A DNA stretch of 64,000 nucleotides from positions 62,001 through 126,000 of the forward strand of contig JAHHDR010000024.1 of NCBI GenBank assembly GCA_019739215.1. Reading direction: 5' to 3'. Both the position numbers and the translations under genes were made by a program. Each line of letters opens with the position of its first letter. Positions within the stretch are counted from its first letter, which is position 1. This stretch comes from Rhizobium sp. (GTDB taxonomy: Bacteria > Pseudomonadota > Alphaproteobacteria > Rhizobiales > Rhizobiaceae). The notes beneath the pieces are model-generated. The model ran no database searches. It worked only from the letters and a program-made list of their open reading frames with translations, and was not told where the DNA came from. Below, piece by piece: positions 55,804-64,000 of the stretch.

Positions 55804-56706
55804 CTACTGGCTCAGGACACCGTGGCTCGTGGTGACAAGTTCAGCCTTGATCCTTGCCGTCTCCAGCCCGAGTTCGATGAAGCGGTGAGCGTGTCGGGCC
55901 AGGGCGACATTGTCGTCCCAGAGGTTGCGCCAGATCGCTGTCTTCAGAGACAGGTCCTTGTCGACAATGGCTGTCGAGAAGGATTCGAAGGTCACGTAGT
56001 CGTCCCAGCCGATCGCCACCAGCGCGTCGAAAATGCCGGTGAAATCGACCGATCCGGTGCCGAGATAGCCGCGATGGCTCTCGCCGATATGGACATAGCC
56101 GATCTTGTCGGCCGCATTGCGGATCGCGAGGCCGACATCGGCCTCCTCGATGTTCATGTGGAACGTGTCAAGATGCAGGAAGACGTTCGACGCGCCGGTG
56201 TCCCTGATATAGGCAAGGCCCTGGGCGGCGGTGTTGAGCATGTTGCTTTCGAAGCGGTTGACGATTTCCAGGTTGAGCGTCACGCCCGCCGACCTTGCCC
56301 TGTCGGCCACCTTCGCGAGCGTTGCCACGCTCGTGTCCCATCCCTTGCGGGTCAGCGCCTGCTCCTGTTTGCCATGGGCAGAGCTCAGGATGCCGGCGAG
56401 CTTGGTGCCGCCTATGTCGCGGACCAGCGCCACCGCGCGATCGAGGATCGCTTCGCCATTTGCCACCACGGCGGCATCGCTGCTCGTGATATCGCCCTCG
56501 GGCGGAAGGCCCATGCTGATCGCGACGTCGAGGCCGAGTTCTTGGATGCGGCCAGCGAGCCATTTCACGTCGACCTGGGCCGGATCGAGATACGAGAATT
56601 CAATGAGCTTGTAGCCGAGCGAATGGGTGCTGATCAGCGCCTTCTCAAGCTCTTCGCGAGAGGATCCCGCGCTCCAGACGAAGGAATGGACACCGATTTT
56701 CGACAT
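55804..56706 (-). CDS. TIM-barrel sugar isomerase/epimerase
   Basis: 300-residue xylose-isomerase-like TIM barrel. The metal-binding residues should include the Glu of TLNLEIVNRFESN, the Asp/His of LHLDTFHMNIEEAD, and the Glu near VTFESFSTAI, as in ketose 3-epimerases (DTE/LTE) and related isomerases. Last gene of the minus-strand sugar operon. It probably epimerises or isomerises the imported ketose or polyol-derived sugar. Confidence 0.85.
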   Translation of the reverse strand: MSKIGVHSFVWSAGSSREELEKALISTHSLGYKLIEFSYLDPAQVDVKWLAGRIQELGLDVAISMGLPPEGDITSSDAAVVANGEAILDRAVALVRDIGGTKLAGILSSAHGKQEQALTRKGWDTSVATLAKVADRARSAGVTLNLEIVNRFESNMLNTAAQGLAYIRDTGASNVFLHLDTFHMNIEEADVGLAIRNAADKIGYVHIGESHRGYLGTGSVDFTGIFDALVAIGWDDYVTFESFSTAIVDKDLSLKTAIWRNLWDDNVALARHAHRFIELGLETARIKAELVTTSHGVLSQ

Positions 56707-56740
56707 GGGACGGCCACTTTCTACGATGAAATTTCGGTTG

Positions 56741-56777
56741 AGAGCGGGCCCGCCAACCCAGGAGGCAGGCCCGCTCT
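56741..56777 (-). terminator. intercistronic hairpin after sugar-binding protein gene
   Basis: AGAGCGGGCC and GGCCCGCTCT form a perfect 10-base stem around a 17-base loop that can itself pair GCC with GGC. It lies between the binding-protein stop and the isomerase start, like the hairpin after the dipeptide-type binding protein. Confidence 0.6.
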
Positions 56778-56790
56778 TGGGAGGAGGCGC

Positions 56791-57729
56791 TTAGCGCGCC
56801 GCGGTCCAGCCCTTGTAGTCCTTGAGATTGTCGGCGGTGATCAGTTGCGGGTCGAGCAGCACGACGGGCTCGGCCGGCTTCTTGCCGTTGAGCACGTCGA
56901 CGGCCATCTGCAGCGACTGGCCGGCCATCACGTAAGGATCCTGCGAGGCGGAAGCCTTGATCATCGAGTTGGGGTCGGCGAGCGACTTCTCGATATCCGG
57001 CGCGCCATCGACAGCGGTGATGATGAATTCGCTGCGGTTGAGCTGCTTGGCCGCGAGTTCGGCACCGATGGCGGTCGGATCGTTGATCGCGAAGACGGCA
57101 TCGATCTTGTCGAAGCGGGTCAGCAGGCCCTGCATGACGGCGAGGCCGCCGTCGCGCGACGCCTGGCCGTTCTGATCGTCGGACAGGATCTTGATGTCGG
57201 CGTGCTTGGCGAGGGATTCCTTGCAACCCTGGACGCGCTCGATGATCGAGGACGAGGCCGGTCCGTTGATGATCACCACGTCGCCCTTGCCGCCGAGCTT
57301 GTCGGCAATGTAGTCGCAGGCCTTCGCGCCGGCCATGACATTGTTGGTCATCACGGTGACGTCGGCGCCGGGCGCGGACACGTCGAAGGCGGCCACGACG
57401 ACGCCCGCGGCCTGGGCCTTCTTCACGGCCGGCGCGATCGCCTTGGCATCGACGGCGTTGAGCATGATGATGTCGACGCCGGCGGCGACGAAGCTGTCCA
57501 TCTGCGAGACCTGCTTGTTGAGGTCATAGTCCGAGGACACCGAGATCACCTCGACATTGGGATTGATCTCCTTGGCGCGGTCCTCGATGCCCTTGATGGT
57601 GGCAACGAAGAACGGATTGCCGAGGAGGCCGACGGAGATGCCGATCTTGTTGAGATCCTTGGCGGCCGCGGGCATCGCGAGCGCAGCAGTCATGGCCGTA
57701 CCGATAAGCAACTTGGAAATTAGACGCAT
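56791..57729 (-). CDS. ribose-type sugar ABC substrate-binding protein
   Basis: 312-residue periplasmic-binding-protein-4 (RbsB-like). The signal peptide LLIGTAMTAALAMPAAA is cleaved before KDLNKIG. The mature part follows the family: GNPFFVATIKGIEDRAKEIN, ISVSSDYDLNKQVSQMDSFV and DAVFAINDPTAIGAELAAKQ. It is upstream of the isomerase and downstream of the permease and ATPase genes in the operon. Confidence 0.93.
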   Translation of the reverse strand: MRLISKLLIGTAMTAALAMPAAAKDLNKIGISVGLLGNPFFVATIKGIEDRAKEINPNVEVISVSSDYDLNKQVSQMDSFVAAGVDIIMLNAVDAKAIAPAVKKAQAAGVVVAAFDVSAPGADVTVMTNNVMAGAKACDYIADKLGGKGDVVIINGPASSSIIERVQGCKESLAKHADIKILSDDQNGQASRDGGLAVMQGLLTRFDKIDAVFAINDPTAIGAELAAKQLNRSEFIITAVDGAPDIEKSLADPNSMIKASASQDPYVMAGQSLQMAVDVLNGKKPAEPVVLLDPQLITADNLKDYKGWTAAR

Positions 57730-57796
57730 GTTTCTCCTCCTACTTTGACGCTCCCGCGCCTTTGTTTCCGGATGTCCCGGTTTGTTCAGCCTGACC

Positions 57797-58780
57797 TCAT
57801 GTCCGGCTAAGACCTTGGAGCCTGTAGCGATCGAGGCCGACGGCGACGATGATGACGAGGCCCTTGATGATGTATTGCCAGATGTCCGACACCCCCACGA
57901 GGATCAGCCCGTTGGACAGGATGGCGATGATGAGCGCGCCGATCAGCGTGCCCCAGATCGAGCCGACGCCGCCGACGAAGCTGGTGCCGCCAAGAATGAC
58001 GGCCGCGATCGCGTCGAGCTCATAGGCCTGGCCAAGCTGCAGGCCGTTGGCGGCATAGAGCCGTGCTGCGGACATCGCACCGCCGAGACCGGCGAGCAGG
58101 CCGGACATCGCATAGACGAAGAGCAGCACCAGCGGCACCTTGATACCGGTGAGGCGGGCGGCCTCCGCATTGCCGCCGACGGCGTAGATCCATGTCCCCA
58201 GCACGGTGCGCTTGAGGATGAACCATGAGGCGACGATGGTCGCGATCGCGATCACCGCGAGCCAGGGAATGCCGAACAGCGTACCGTTGCCGATGAAGTC
58301 GAAGGGGAGATCCGGATTGAAGACGGTCGTGTCTGCGCCGAGCAGGCGCGCCACGCCGCGAATGGCGGTCAGCGAGCCGAGCGTCACGATGAAGGGCGGC
58401 AGCTTGAGATAGGCGATGATGCCGCCATTGGTGAGGCCGCAGGCGAGGCCGGCCAGGATCGCGGCAGGGACGCCGAGCATGCCAAGATCGGGAACGAGGG
58501 AAACGATCACGGCGACCATCGCCGCGGCCGCCAGGATGGACCCCACCGAAAGGTCGATGCCGCCGGTGAGGATGACGAAGGTCATGCCGGCGGCCAGCAC
58601 CGTGTTGATCGAGGCCTGCTGCATGACGATGGACAGGTTGTTGACGCTGAGGAACCGCCCGCTCAGCAGGTGAAAGCCGATTGCCAGGATGACCAGCACC
58701 GGCAGCATGCCCAGCGCCGTCAGGGTGGAGCGTAGCCTGATCCGGTCCATCACTGCCTTGTCGGTCTCTGTCGCGCTCAT
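57797..58780 (-). CDS. ribose-type sugar ABC permease
   Basis: 327-residue BPD_transp_2 permease. AGMTFVILTGGIDLSVGSIL is the family signature in the middle of the protein. ATG at 58780 gives the normal length; the open frame continues to 59062 inside the ATPase gene and was not used. Single permease, expected to homodimerise. Confidence 0.92.
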   Translation of the reverse strand: MSATETDKAVMDRIRLRSTLTALGMLPVLVILAIGFHLLSGRFLSVNNLSIVMQQASINTVLAAGMTFVILTGGIDLSVGSILAAAAMVAVIVSLVPDLGMLGVPAAILAGLACGLTNGGIIAYLKLPPFIVTLGSLTAIRGVARLLGADTTVFNPDLPFDFIGNGTLFGIPWLAVIAIATIVASWFILKRTVLGTWIYAVGGNAEAARLTGIKVPLVLLFVYAMSGLLAGLGGAMSAARLYAANGLQLGQAYELDAIAAVILGGTSFVGGVGSIWGTLIGALIIAILSNGLILVGVSDIWQYIIKGLVIIVAVGLDRYRLQGLSRT

Positions 58781-58811
58781 GGTGCCGATCCGTGTTGTGT
58801 CTGTGGTTTCG

Positions 58812-60347
58812 TCATGCCGCCGCTCCCGCCGTGCCGGTGGCCAGCGCCATGATGGCTTCCTGTTCGATCGGCGCGCGAGTGGTGCCGCCGACCTCGCCCG
58901 CGATCCGTCCCTCGCGCATGACGAGCACGCGGTCCGATATGCCGAGAATCTCGGGCAGGTCGCTGGAGATGACCAGGATGGCGATGCCGCTCTGGGCAAG
59001 TTCGTCGATGATGCGGTAGATCTCGGACTTGGCGCCGACATCGACACCGCGCGTCGGCTCATCGAGAATCACGGCCTTGGGCCTCGTTTCCAGCAGGCGC
59101 GCAAGAAGTGCCTTCTGCTGGTTGCCGCCCGAAAGCGCGCCGACATTGACCCCGGCACCCGTGGTCCGGATCGACAGCGATGCGATCGCCCTGAGCGCGC
59201 GTTCCTTCGCCCTGGCGAAGTTCAACACGCCTGCTGCCCTGGCGTCCCCGCCGATCACGCCGATATTGATATTGTCGCTGATCGACATGTCGAGGAACAG
59301 GCCGAGCGCCTTGCGGTCCTCGGTTAGGTAGGCGATGCCTGCGTCCAGCGCATCGCGGGGCGTGGCGATCCTGACCGGCCTGCCGTTTAGGCGAACTTCC
59401 CCGGAGATCTTCGGATCCGCGCCGTAGATCAGCCGGGCGAGTTCGGTGCGACCGGAGCCGACCAGGCCGGCAATGCCCAGCACCTCGCCTGCCTTGACGT
59501 CGAAGCTGCAATGGTGGACGCGCCTGTTGTCGCCGAGATCGCTGACCTCAAGCACCGCGGCGCGCGTGCTCTCGCTGGGGCGATGTTCCTTCTTGTAGAA
59601 GGAGGACAGATCCCGCCCGACCATCATCGACACGAGCTTAGATGCGGTCAGGTCAGCGCGCATGAGCGTACCGACATATGCGCCGTCGCGCAGCACGCTG
59701 ACGCGGTCGGAGAGCTGGTAGATCTCCTCCATGCGGTGACTGATGTAAATGATCGCGATGCCGTCGGCCTTGAGGCGGCCAATCACATCAAACAGGCGCT
59801 CCGTCTCGCGGCTGGTCAGCGAGGTCGTCGGCTCATCCATGACGATGAGCCGCGCCTTCGTCGTCAGCGCTCGGGCGATCTCGACCATCTGCCGTTCTCC
59901 GAGTGAAAGCTCGGATACACGGGTGGCGGCGTCAAAGCCGATGCCGAGTTGCTTGAGGATTGGCTGGGCAAGGCGGTGCATGGCGGCGCGGTCGGTGACG
60001 CCGAAGCGCGCGGGTTCGGCGCCCAGGAACATGTTCTGCGCCACCGTCAGGTTGGGCGCGAGCGACAGTTCCTGGTAGATGACGGCGATGCCGTTGGCCT
60101 TCGCCTTGAGCGGATTTCCGAGCGCGATAGGGGCGCCGTCGATCAGCACCGAGCCGCCGGCATCGGCCATGTAGGCGCCGGACAGGATCTTCATCAGCGT
60201 CGATTTTCCGGCGCCGTTCTCGCCCATCAGCGCATGCACCTCACCGGCATAGGCATCGAGATCCACGCCGGACAGGGCCTTGGCGGGACCGAAGGTCTTA
60301 CTGATCGCGCGCATTTGAAGCATGGGGCGGGCAGCGGCGTCGGTCAT
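58812..60347 (-). CDS. ribose-type sugar ABC ATPase (RbsA-like)
   Basis: 511 residues with two ABC domains. The first has [29 protein letters not shown] and [10 protein letters not shown]; the second has [14 protein letters not shown] in place of a consensus Walker [16 protein letters not shown] and [14 protein letters not shown]. This asymmetric layout is normal for RbsA/MglA. The kinase gene overlaps its start by four bases. Confidence 0.95.
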   Translation of the reverse strand: MTDAAARPMLQMRAISKTFGPAKALSGVDLDAYAGEVHALMGENGAGKSTLMKILSGAYMADAGGSVLIDGAPIALGNPLKAKANGIAVIYQELSLAPNLTVAQNMFLGAEPARFGVTDRAAMHRLAQPILKQLGIGFDAATRVSELSLGERQMVEIARALTTKARLIVMDEPTTSLTSRETERLFDVIGRLKADGIAIIYISHRMEEIYQLSDRVSVLRDGAYVGTLMRADLTASKLVSMMVGRDLSSFYKKEHRPSESTRAAVLEVSDLGDNRRVHHCSFDVKAGEVLGIAGLVGSGRTELARLIYGADPKISGEVRLNGRPVRIATPRDALDAGIAYLTEDRKALGLFLDMSISDNINIGVIGGDARAAGVLNFARAKERALRAIASLSIRTTGAGVNVGALSGGNQQKALLARLLETRPKAVILDEPTRGVDVGAKSEIYRIIDELAQSGIAILVISSDLPEILGISDRVLVMREGRIAGEVGGTTRAPIEQEAIMALATGTAGAAA

Positions 60348-61738
60348 GCGCGCCTCTCCTTCCGCCCGTTGTCGTCCTGCATCTCCTCGACCATCTGCCG
60401 CCAGGCGTGGCGATAGTCATCGAGGCCGGCGATCGTGGCCGGTTCGGCAATCGCGCAATCATTGGCGAAGGGGCTCTTGCCGATCGCGTCGAAGACGAGC
60501 GCTGCCGCGCCCAGTGCGCTGCCTTCGGGATTGCTGCTGGTATGAATGGTCTGGCCCGGCCGCAGGGCGGTGAGCAGCGGTGCATAGAGCCCGGTCTTCA
60601 CCAGGCCTCCGTCGATAACCAGAGCGTTCTGGGAGCCGATGAGGTCGAGCGACAGGTCGGTCATCAGCGAGATGTAAAGCAAAGCAGCGGCAGCCCTCTC
60701 CTCACCGTCGACGGCCGGGCCGATGAAGCGACCATCGTGGCCCTGCATCGGGCCGCCGGCGGCGAAGGAGGGCAGGGCGAAGGCTTGTCTGTCGATAACC
60801 GCCTTGAGCGCATCGATCGAGACCGGCTTCACCCAGCCATGGCTCGCCACGTCATATTCGCGCCCGCCCATGAAGCGGATGGTCGCGACCGGCATGTGGT
60901 CGACGGTGACATTGGCCAGCATGTCGCGGCCCGGATCCAGCCGGTCGAGCGGGCTCGACGGATTGAAGATGATGACCCAGGTGCCCGTCGAGATCAGCGT
61001 GAAATCGCCAAAGCCCAACGACCGATAGTAATAGAGTGCGGAATTGCTGTCATGCACGCCATTGTGCACGGCCACGTCGGTCGTCCGGCCATCGGACAGG
61101 GTCAGCGGATAGTGCCCGACCTCGTCGCCGGCCTTGGCAAATGCCGGCATTTTCGGCCGCCAGCCCCTGCGATCGACGAGGCTCGAGAAGTCGTCCTTCA
61201 GCGGCGCCCAGAGGTGGGAGTGGCAACCGAGATAGGACACTTCGGACAGTGCCCGGCCGCTGAACTTCCAGGTCCAGAACTGCGGGTAGGGCAGGATGGC
61301 CTGCGTTTTGCCGATCAGGGACGGGTCGCGCGCGTCAAGCCAGAGCAGGTGACGGCCATAGTTGAAGCCGAGGGGAAGCGCCGGCGAGAAGGTCTCGTAG
61401 AAATCAGGTGCCATGGCGTCGATGCGCTCAGCGATGTCGGCAGGCGGCTCCTGCTCGTAGTCGATGATCGGGTGGACGAGCCTCTCGCCTGCGACCAGCG
61501 CGAAGGTGCAGCCGTGACCGGAAAACATCATGCGTGTGACGCCGTGCGCTTCGACTGCACGGGCCAGCTCCCGCTTCATCCAATCGAACAGGGCCGCGTC
61601 GTCGAGCACCCTGATGTCGCCATCGTCGCGCCAGACCGGGCGCGTCCTTGTCTCGTCAATCACCACGCCGTCGTCCGCTATGACGAAAAGCTTGGAATTG
61701 GTCTTGCCGAGATCAAAGACGGCGATCGGGGAGGTCAT
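60344..61738 (-). CDS. FGGY-family carbohydrate kinase
   Basis: 464-residue kinase. [14 protein letters not shown] is the phosphate-1 motif, and [15 protein letters not shown] plus [13 protein letters not shown] belong to the C-terminal ATPase half; the pattern is closest to L-fuculokinase/rhamnulokinase-like members. Overlaps of four bases with both neighbours show tight coupling. It probably phosphorylates the ketose that the operon's isomerase makes. Confidence 0.9.
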   Translation of the reverse strand: MTSPIAVFDLGKTNSKLFVIADDGVVIDETRTRPVWRDDGDIRVLDDAALFDWMKRELARAVEAHGVTRMMFSGHGCTFALVAGERLVHPIIDYEQEPPADIAERIDAMAPDFYETFSPALPLGFNYGRHLLWLDARDPSLIGKTQAILPYPQFWTWKFSGRALSEVSYLGCHSHLWAPLKDDFSSLVDRRGWRPKMPAFAKAGDEVGHYPLTLSDGRTTDVAVHNGVHDSNSALYYYRSLGFGDFTLISTGTWVIIFNPSSPLDRLDPGRDMLANVTVDHMPVATIRFMGGREYDVASHGWVKPVSIDALKAVIDRQAFALPSFAAGGPMQGHDGRFIGPAVDGEERAAAALLYISLMTDLSLDLIGSQNALVIDGGLVKTGLYAPLLTALRPGQTIHTSSNPEGSALGAAALVFDAIGKSPFANDCAIAEPATIAGLDDYRHAWRQMVEEMQDDNGRKERRA

Positions 61739-62511
61739 GCACCGCCCCCGACATCTGCGATGGTGATGGCGATGCCGGCATCCTCGAGCATCTTGGCGGC
61801 TGCATCCGGCAGCCCGTCGTCGGTGATGATCATGCCGATGCGCGACAGCGGCAGCGCCACGTTGCGCGGCTGGATCGAAAATTTGCGGCTGTCGGCCAGC
61901 AGCACGATCTCGTCGGCGCAGCCGGCGAGTTCGTTGATCACCTTGACCAGGAGCGGATGGGATTCGAGCACGCCATTGGCGTCGATGCCCTGGGCGCCGA
62001 GGAAAAAGCGCGAGGCAAAGAAGCCCGGCGCACCGGCGGAGGCATCATGGATGATGCCGGGCTCGCGATAGAGGTCGCCGCCCGCCACGCTGAGGTGGCA
62101 GGTGCCATGCTCGCCGAGCCAGGCGGCAAGCGGCATGGAATTGGTCCAGATCCGAAGGTTGCGGTGCGCGAGCAGCGTGCCGAGCTGATAGCAGGTCGAT
62201 CCCGCATGGACTATGAGGGAGTCCCCGTCGCGGATCAGGGCTGCGGCCTTTTCCGCAATCGCGCGCTTGGCCTCGACCGCGATGTCACGGTTCTCGTCGA
62301 ACGGTTTTGCCGCCAGCCGGCTGTTGGACGCCTCGCCGGCCGAGATGCCGCCATAAACCTTGCGGGCGCGACCGAGCTCATGAAGCTTGTCGATGTCGCG
62401 GCGGATGGTGGCGGGCGACACACCGAGCCGCTCCTGCAGATCCCGCACGGATGCGAAGGGGGTCTCGCGCAAGAGATCGACGATAGCCTTGTGACGGTCG
62501 GTGTCGTTCAC
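61735..62511 (-). CDS. DeoR-family transcriptional repressor
   Basis: 258-residue DeoR/GlpR regulator. The N-terminal HTH is FASVRDLQERLGVSPATIRR followed by DIDKLHELGRARKVYGG, and the C-terminal sugar-phosphate sensor domain ends GLPDAAAKMLEDAGIAIT. First gene of the minus-strand operon, so it is autoregulated. It probably acts at the palindrome in the 62.5-62.7 kb divergent region and responds to a phosphorylated sugar. Confidence 0.92.
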   Translation of the reverse strand: MNDTDRHKAIVDLLRETPFASVRDLQERLGVSPATIRRDIDKLHELGRARKVYGGISAGEASNSRLAAKPFDENRDIAVEAKRAIAEKAAALIRDGDSLIVHAGSTCYQLGTLLAHRNLRIWTNSMPLAAWLGEHGTCHLSVAGGDLYREPGIIHDASAGAPGFFASRFFLGAQGIDANGVLESHPLLVKVINELAGCADEIVLLADSRKFSIQPRNVALPLSRIGMIITDDGLPDAAAKMLEDAGIAITIADVGGGA

Positions 62512-62565
62512 GGTGTCCTCCCGGCGCCTCCCGCGCCGAATGAGGAAAGATAATCACACTAGCGC

Positions 62566-62579
62566 CGCTTGATCAAGCG
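62566..62579. promoter_or_regulatory. CGCTTGATCAAGCG palindrome, candidate DeoR operator
   Basis: A perfect 14-base palindrome in the 196-base divergent region, 55 bases upstream of the DeoR start. TGATCATCA at 62614-62622 and GATAATCAC at 62549-62557 may be additional half-sites. Confidence 0.45.
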
Positions 62580-62601
62580 AGATGATTTAAAATCTTCACC
62601 G

Positions 62602-62630
62602 CTTGACGATATGTGATCATCAAAATACGA
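62602..62630 (+). promoter_or_regulatory. candidate promoter for the aldolase/kinase genes
   Basis: CTTGAC at 62602-62607 and ATACGA at 62625-62630, 17 bases apart, about 78 bases upstream of the aldolase start. The -35 matches the alphaproteobacterial consensus; the -10 is weak. Confidence 0.35.
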
Positions 62631-62707
62631 TGGCGACCAAAGATCGATCACGGCCATGATGTAATCTGACGGTCGTCGGCTTGAGCAGTTGGAGGAGGGA
62701 GGCTCGT

Positions 62708-63779
62708 ATGCCTTCAGGCGTTGGGCAGGATTTCGAGGGCTTTCGCGCCCTGTCGAGGGATATCGGCCGCGATATGCTCAAGACGCAGGGCGCGGGTGGC
62801 AACACCTCCTTCAAGCGTAACGGCATCATGTGGGTGAAGGCGTCCGGCACCTGGCTGGCCGAGGCTGCCGATCGCGACATCATGGTGCCCGTTGAGGTCG
62901 CGCCGCTGGTCGAGGCCCTCCGCCGGAGCGACCCGCGTGCCGAAAAGGCGACCGATTTTGTCGTCGCCGCACTCAACGGCTCCGGCTTGCGGCCCTCGAT
63001 CGAGACGAGTTTTTCACGCGGTATTGCCGCAGCCGGTGATCGCCCACTATCACTGCGTCAATGCGATCGCGATCTCGGTGCTCGAAAATCGCGATGCGCT
63101 GATAGCCGAGCGTATGACGGCGCTGCCCGACCTGCGTTGGGCGACCATCCCCTATCGTCGCCCCGGCACGCCGCTGGCACTGGAAATCGACCGCGTGGCC
63201 GGCGACCGGCCGGACGTGCTGATCCTCTATAATCACGGGATCATCGTCTGTGGCGAGACGGTTGACGACGTTCGCGCACGCATCGACCGCGTCACATCGG
63301 CGCTCTCCATGCCGAAGCGTCCCGGCACGCAAGCGGATGTTGCAGCCCTCAACCAACTGGCCGCGGATTCCGAATTCCACGCAGCCGAGGACGCTGAAAG
63401 CCACAAGACCGCGCTTGACGAGGCCAGTCTCGCCTTCGCCACCGGCGGCTCGCTCTATCCTGATCATGTGATCTTTCTTGGCACCGAGATCGGCATCCTC
63501 GCCGATGGCGAGACCGTGGCCGGCTTTGCGGCCGCGCGCGAGCCAGCCGGCAAGGCGATGCCCAAGCTGCTGCTGGCGCCGGGCAAGGGCGTACTGCTCG
63601 CCAATGAATTGACATCGGGCGGCCGTGTCATGGCGCGATGCCTGGCGGAGGTCGTCTCCCGCATTCCCGCCGGACAGACCCCGGTCTATCTCGACGGCGC
63701 CCAGGAATACGAACTGACCCACTGGGAGGCCGAGCAGTACCGGCAGGCGCTGGATCGCAAGGCGAGCCTGAAGGCATGA
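62708..63779 (+). pseudogene. class II aldolase/adducin-family protein, frameshifted
   Basis: MPSGVGQDFEGFRALSRDIG, then TQGAGGNTSFKRNGIMWVKA, starts well at 62708 behind GGAGGAGGGAGG. At the T5 run 63010-63014 the frame moves by one; the expected reading is ETSF-HAVLPQPVIAHYHCVN, which carries the zinc-binding His residues. The rest, to HWEAEQYRQALDRKASLKA, is open and well conserved, about 356 residues in total. One T fewer restores the protein. A second or misread T is more likely than long-term decay, so this gene may be functional. It would cleave or process the phosphorylated sugar. Confidence 0.8.
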
Positions 63780-64000
63780 GCAAAGCCCGGGCGCCCGCCG
63801 TCGCCATCGGCATCGATCTCGGCACGTCGGGCGTGCGCGCGGCGGCGGTCGCAGCAGATGGTACGGTGCTTCATCTGGCGGCCTGCCCCCATGCCGATAC
63901 CGCGGCCGGTCGCGATCCGTCGTCCTGGTGGCACGGCGTCGAGCACTGTCTGGGCGCGCTGGCGCGACACGTTTCCCTGTCAGGCATCCGTGGCCTCGCG
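63776..64000 (+). CDS. FGGY-family carbohydrate kinase, second copy (5' part)
   Basis: The first 75 codons of a kinase: VAIGIDLGTSGVRAAAVAAD is the N-terminal phosphate-binding motif of the FGGY family, more like xylulokinases than the kinase at 60344-61738. ATG at 63776 overlaps the aldolase stop by four bases. The gene continues beyond the window. A second kinase in one locus may phosphorylate a different pathway intermediate. Confidence 0.85.
   Translation, partial: MSKARAPAVAIGIDLGTSGVRAAAVAADGTVLHLAACPHADTAAGRDPSSWWHGVEHCLGALARHVSLSGIRGLA

Noticed and set aside
55822..57723. 633-codon plus-strand frame across the isomerase and sugar-binding protein
   Set aside because: It is antisense to two clear family members and has low-complexity Asp/Arg/Gly-rich composition.

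Overview
High-GC alphaproteobacterial DNA, most likely Hyphomicrobiales (Rhizobiales). The left end holds the core order lptC-lptA-lptB-rpoN-hpf-ptsN that is typical of that order. It is followed by an AEC-family transporter, a hotdog thioesterase, a nucleosidase and guaA.

The 3' end of guaA is a known genomic-island target. Here it is followed by repeated putative integrase arm sites, a decayed tyrosine integrase, and fragments of AbiEii-like and HipA-like toxins (about 9.0-10.4 kb). From there to about 53.3 kb the window reads as accessory catabolic DNA made of several modules: (a) a TMADH-like amine dehydrogenase, a GcvT-like protein and a frameshifted APC permease, with a dead TetR gene and an IS256-family remnant beside them (10.6-16.6 kb); (b) an eight-gene minus-strand operon (16.7-26.3 kb) with a NicX-like dioxygenase, an acyl-CoA-dehydrogenase-fold protein that lacks the usual catalytic Glu motif, an SRPBCC/alpha-beta-hydrolase fusion, TetR, a glutamine-synthetase-like ligase, a flavin reductase, an APC permease and an aryl-CoA-ligase-like enzyme, with an MFS carrier, an HDAC-fold amidohydrolase and a LuxR regulator divergent from it (26.7-30.2 kb); (c) an IclR-controlled CoA module with a fused E1 alpha/beta, an acyl-CoA dehydrogenase, a CaiB-type CoA-transferase and an aldehyde dehydrogenase, with matching palindromes in both divergent promoters (30.3-37.3 kb); (d) a dipeptide-type ABC importer joined to OtnK-like kinase, OtnC-like decarboxylase and class III aminotransferase genes, flanked by two paralogous AraC/GlxA-type regulators (37.4-48.8 kb); (e) a complete class I cytochrome P450 system (48.8-51.7 kb); (f) a stretch of gene remnants (52.0-53.1 kb).

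An acyl-CoA ligase/enoyl-CoA hydratase pair follows (53.4-55.8 kb). Last comes a sugar or polyol locus: TIM-barrel isomerase, ribose-type ABC transporter, FGGY kinase and DeoR on the minus strand, with a divergent class II aldolase (frameshifted) and a second FGGY kinase cut by the window end.

The best candidate for an undescribed system is module (b) with its divergent genes. The enzyme set fits oxidation, ring cleavage and deamidation of an N-containing aromatic or heteroaromatic compound, but I cannot match the full gene combination to a pathway I know. Several frameshifts lie at short homopolymers (G7 in the integrase, C3 at 15337, T5 at 63010), so sequencing error must be excluded before calling those genes dead. 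I saw no rRNA, tRNA or CRISPR array.
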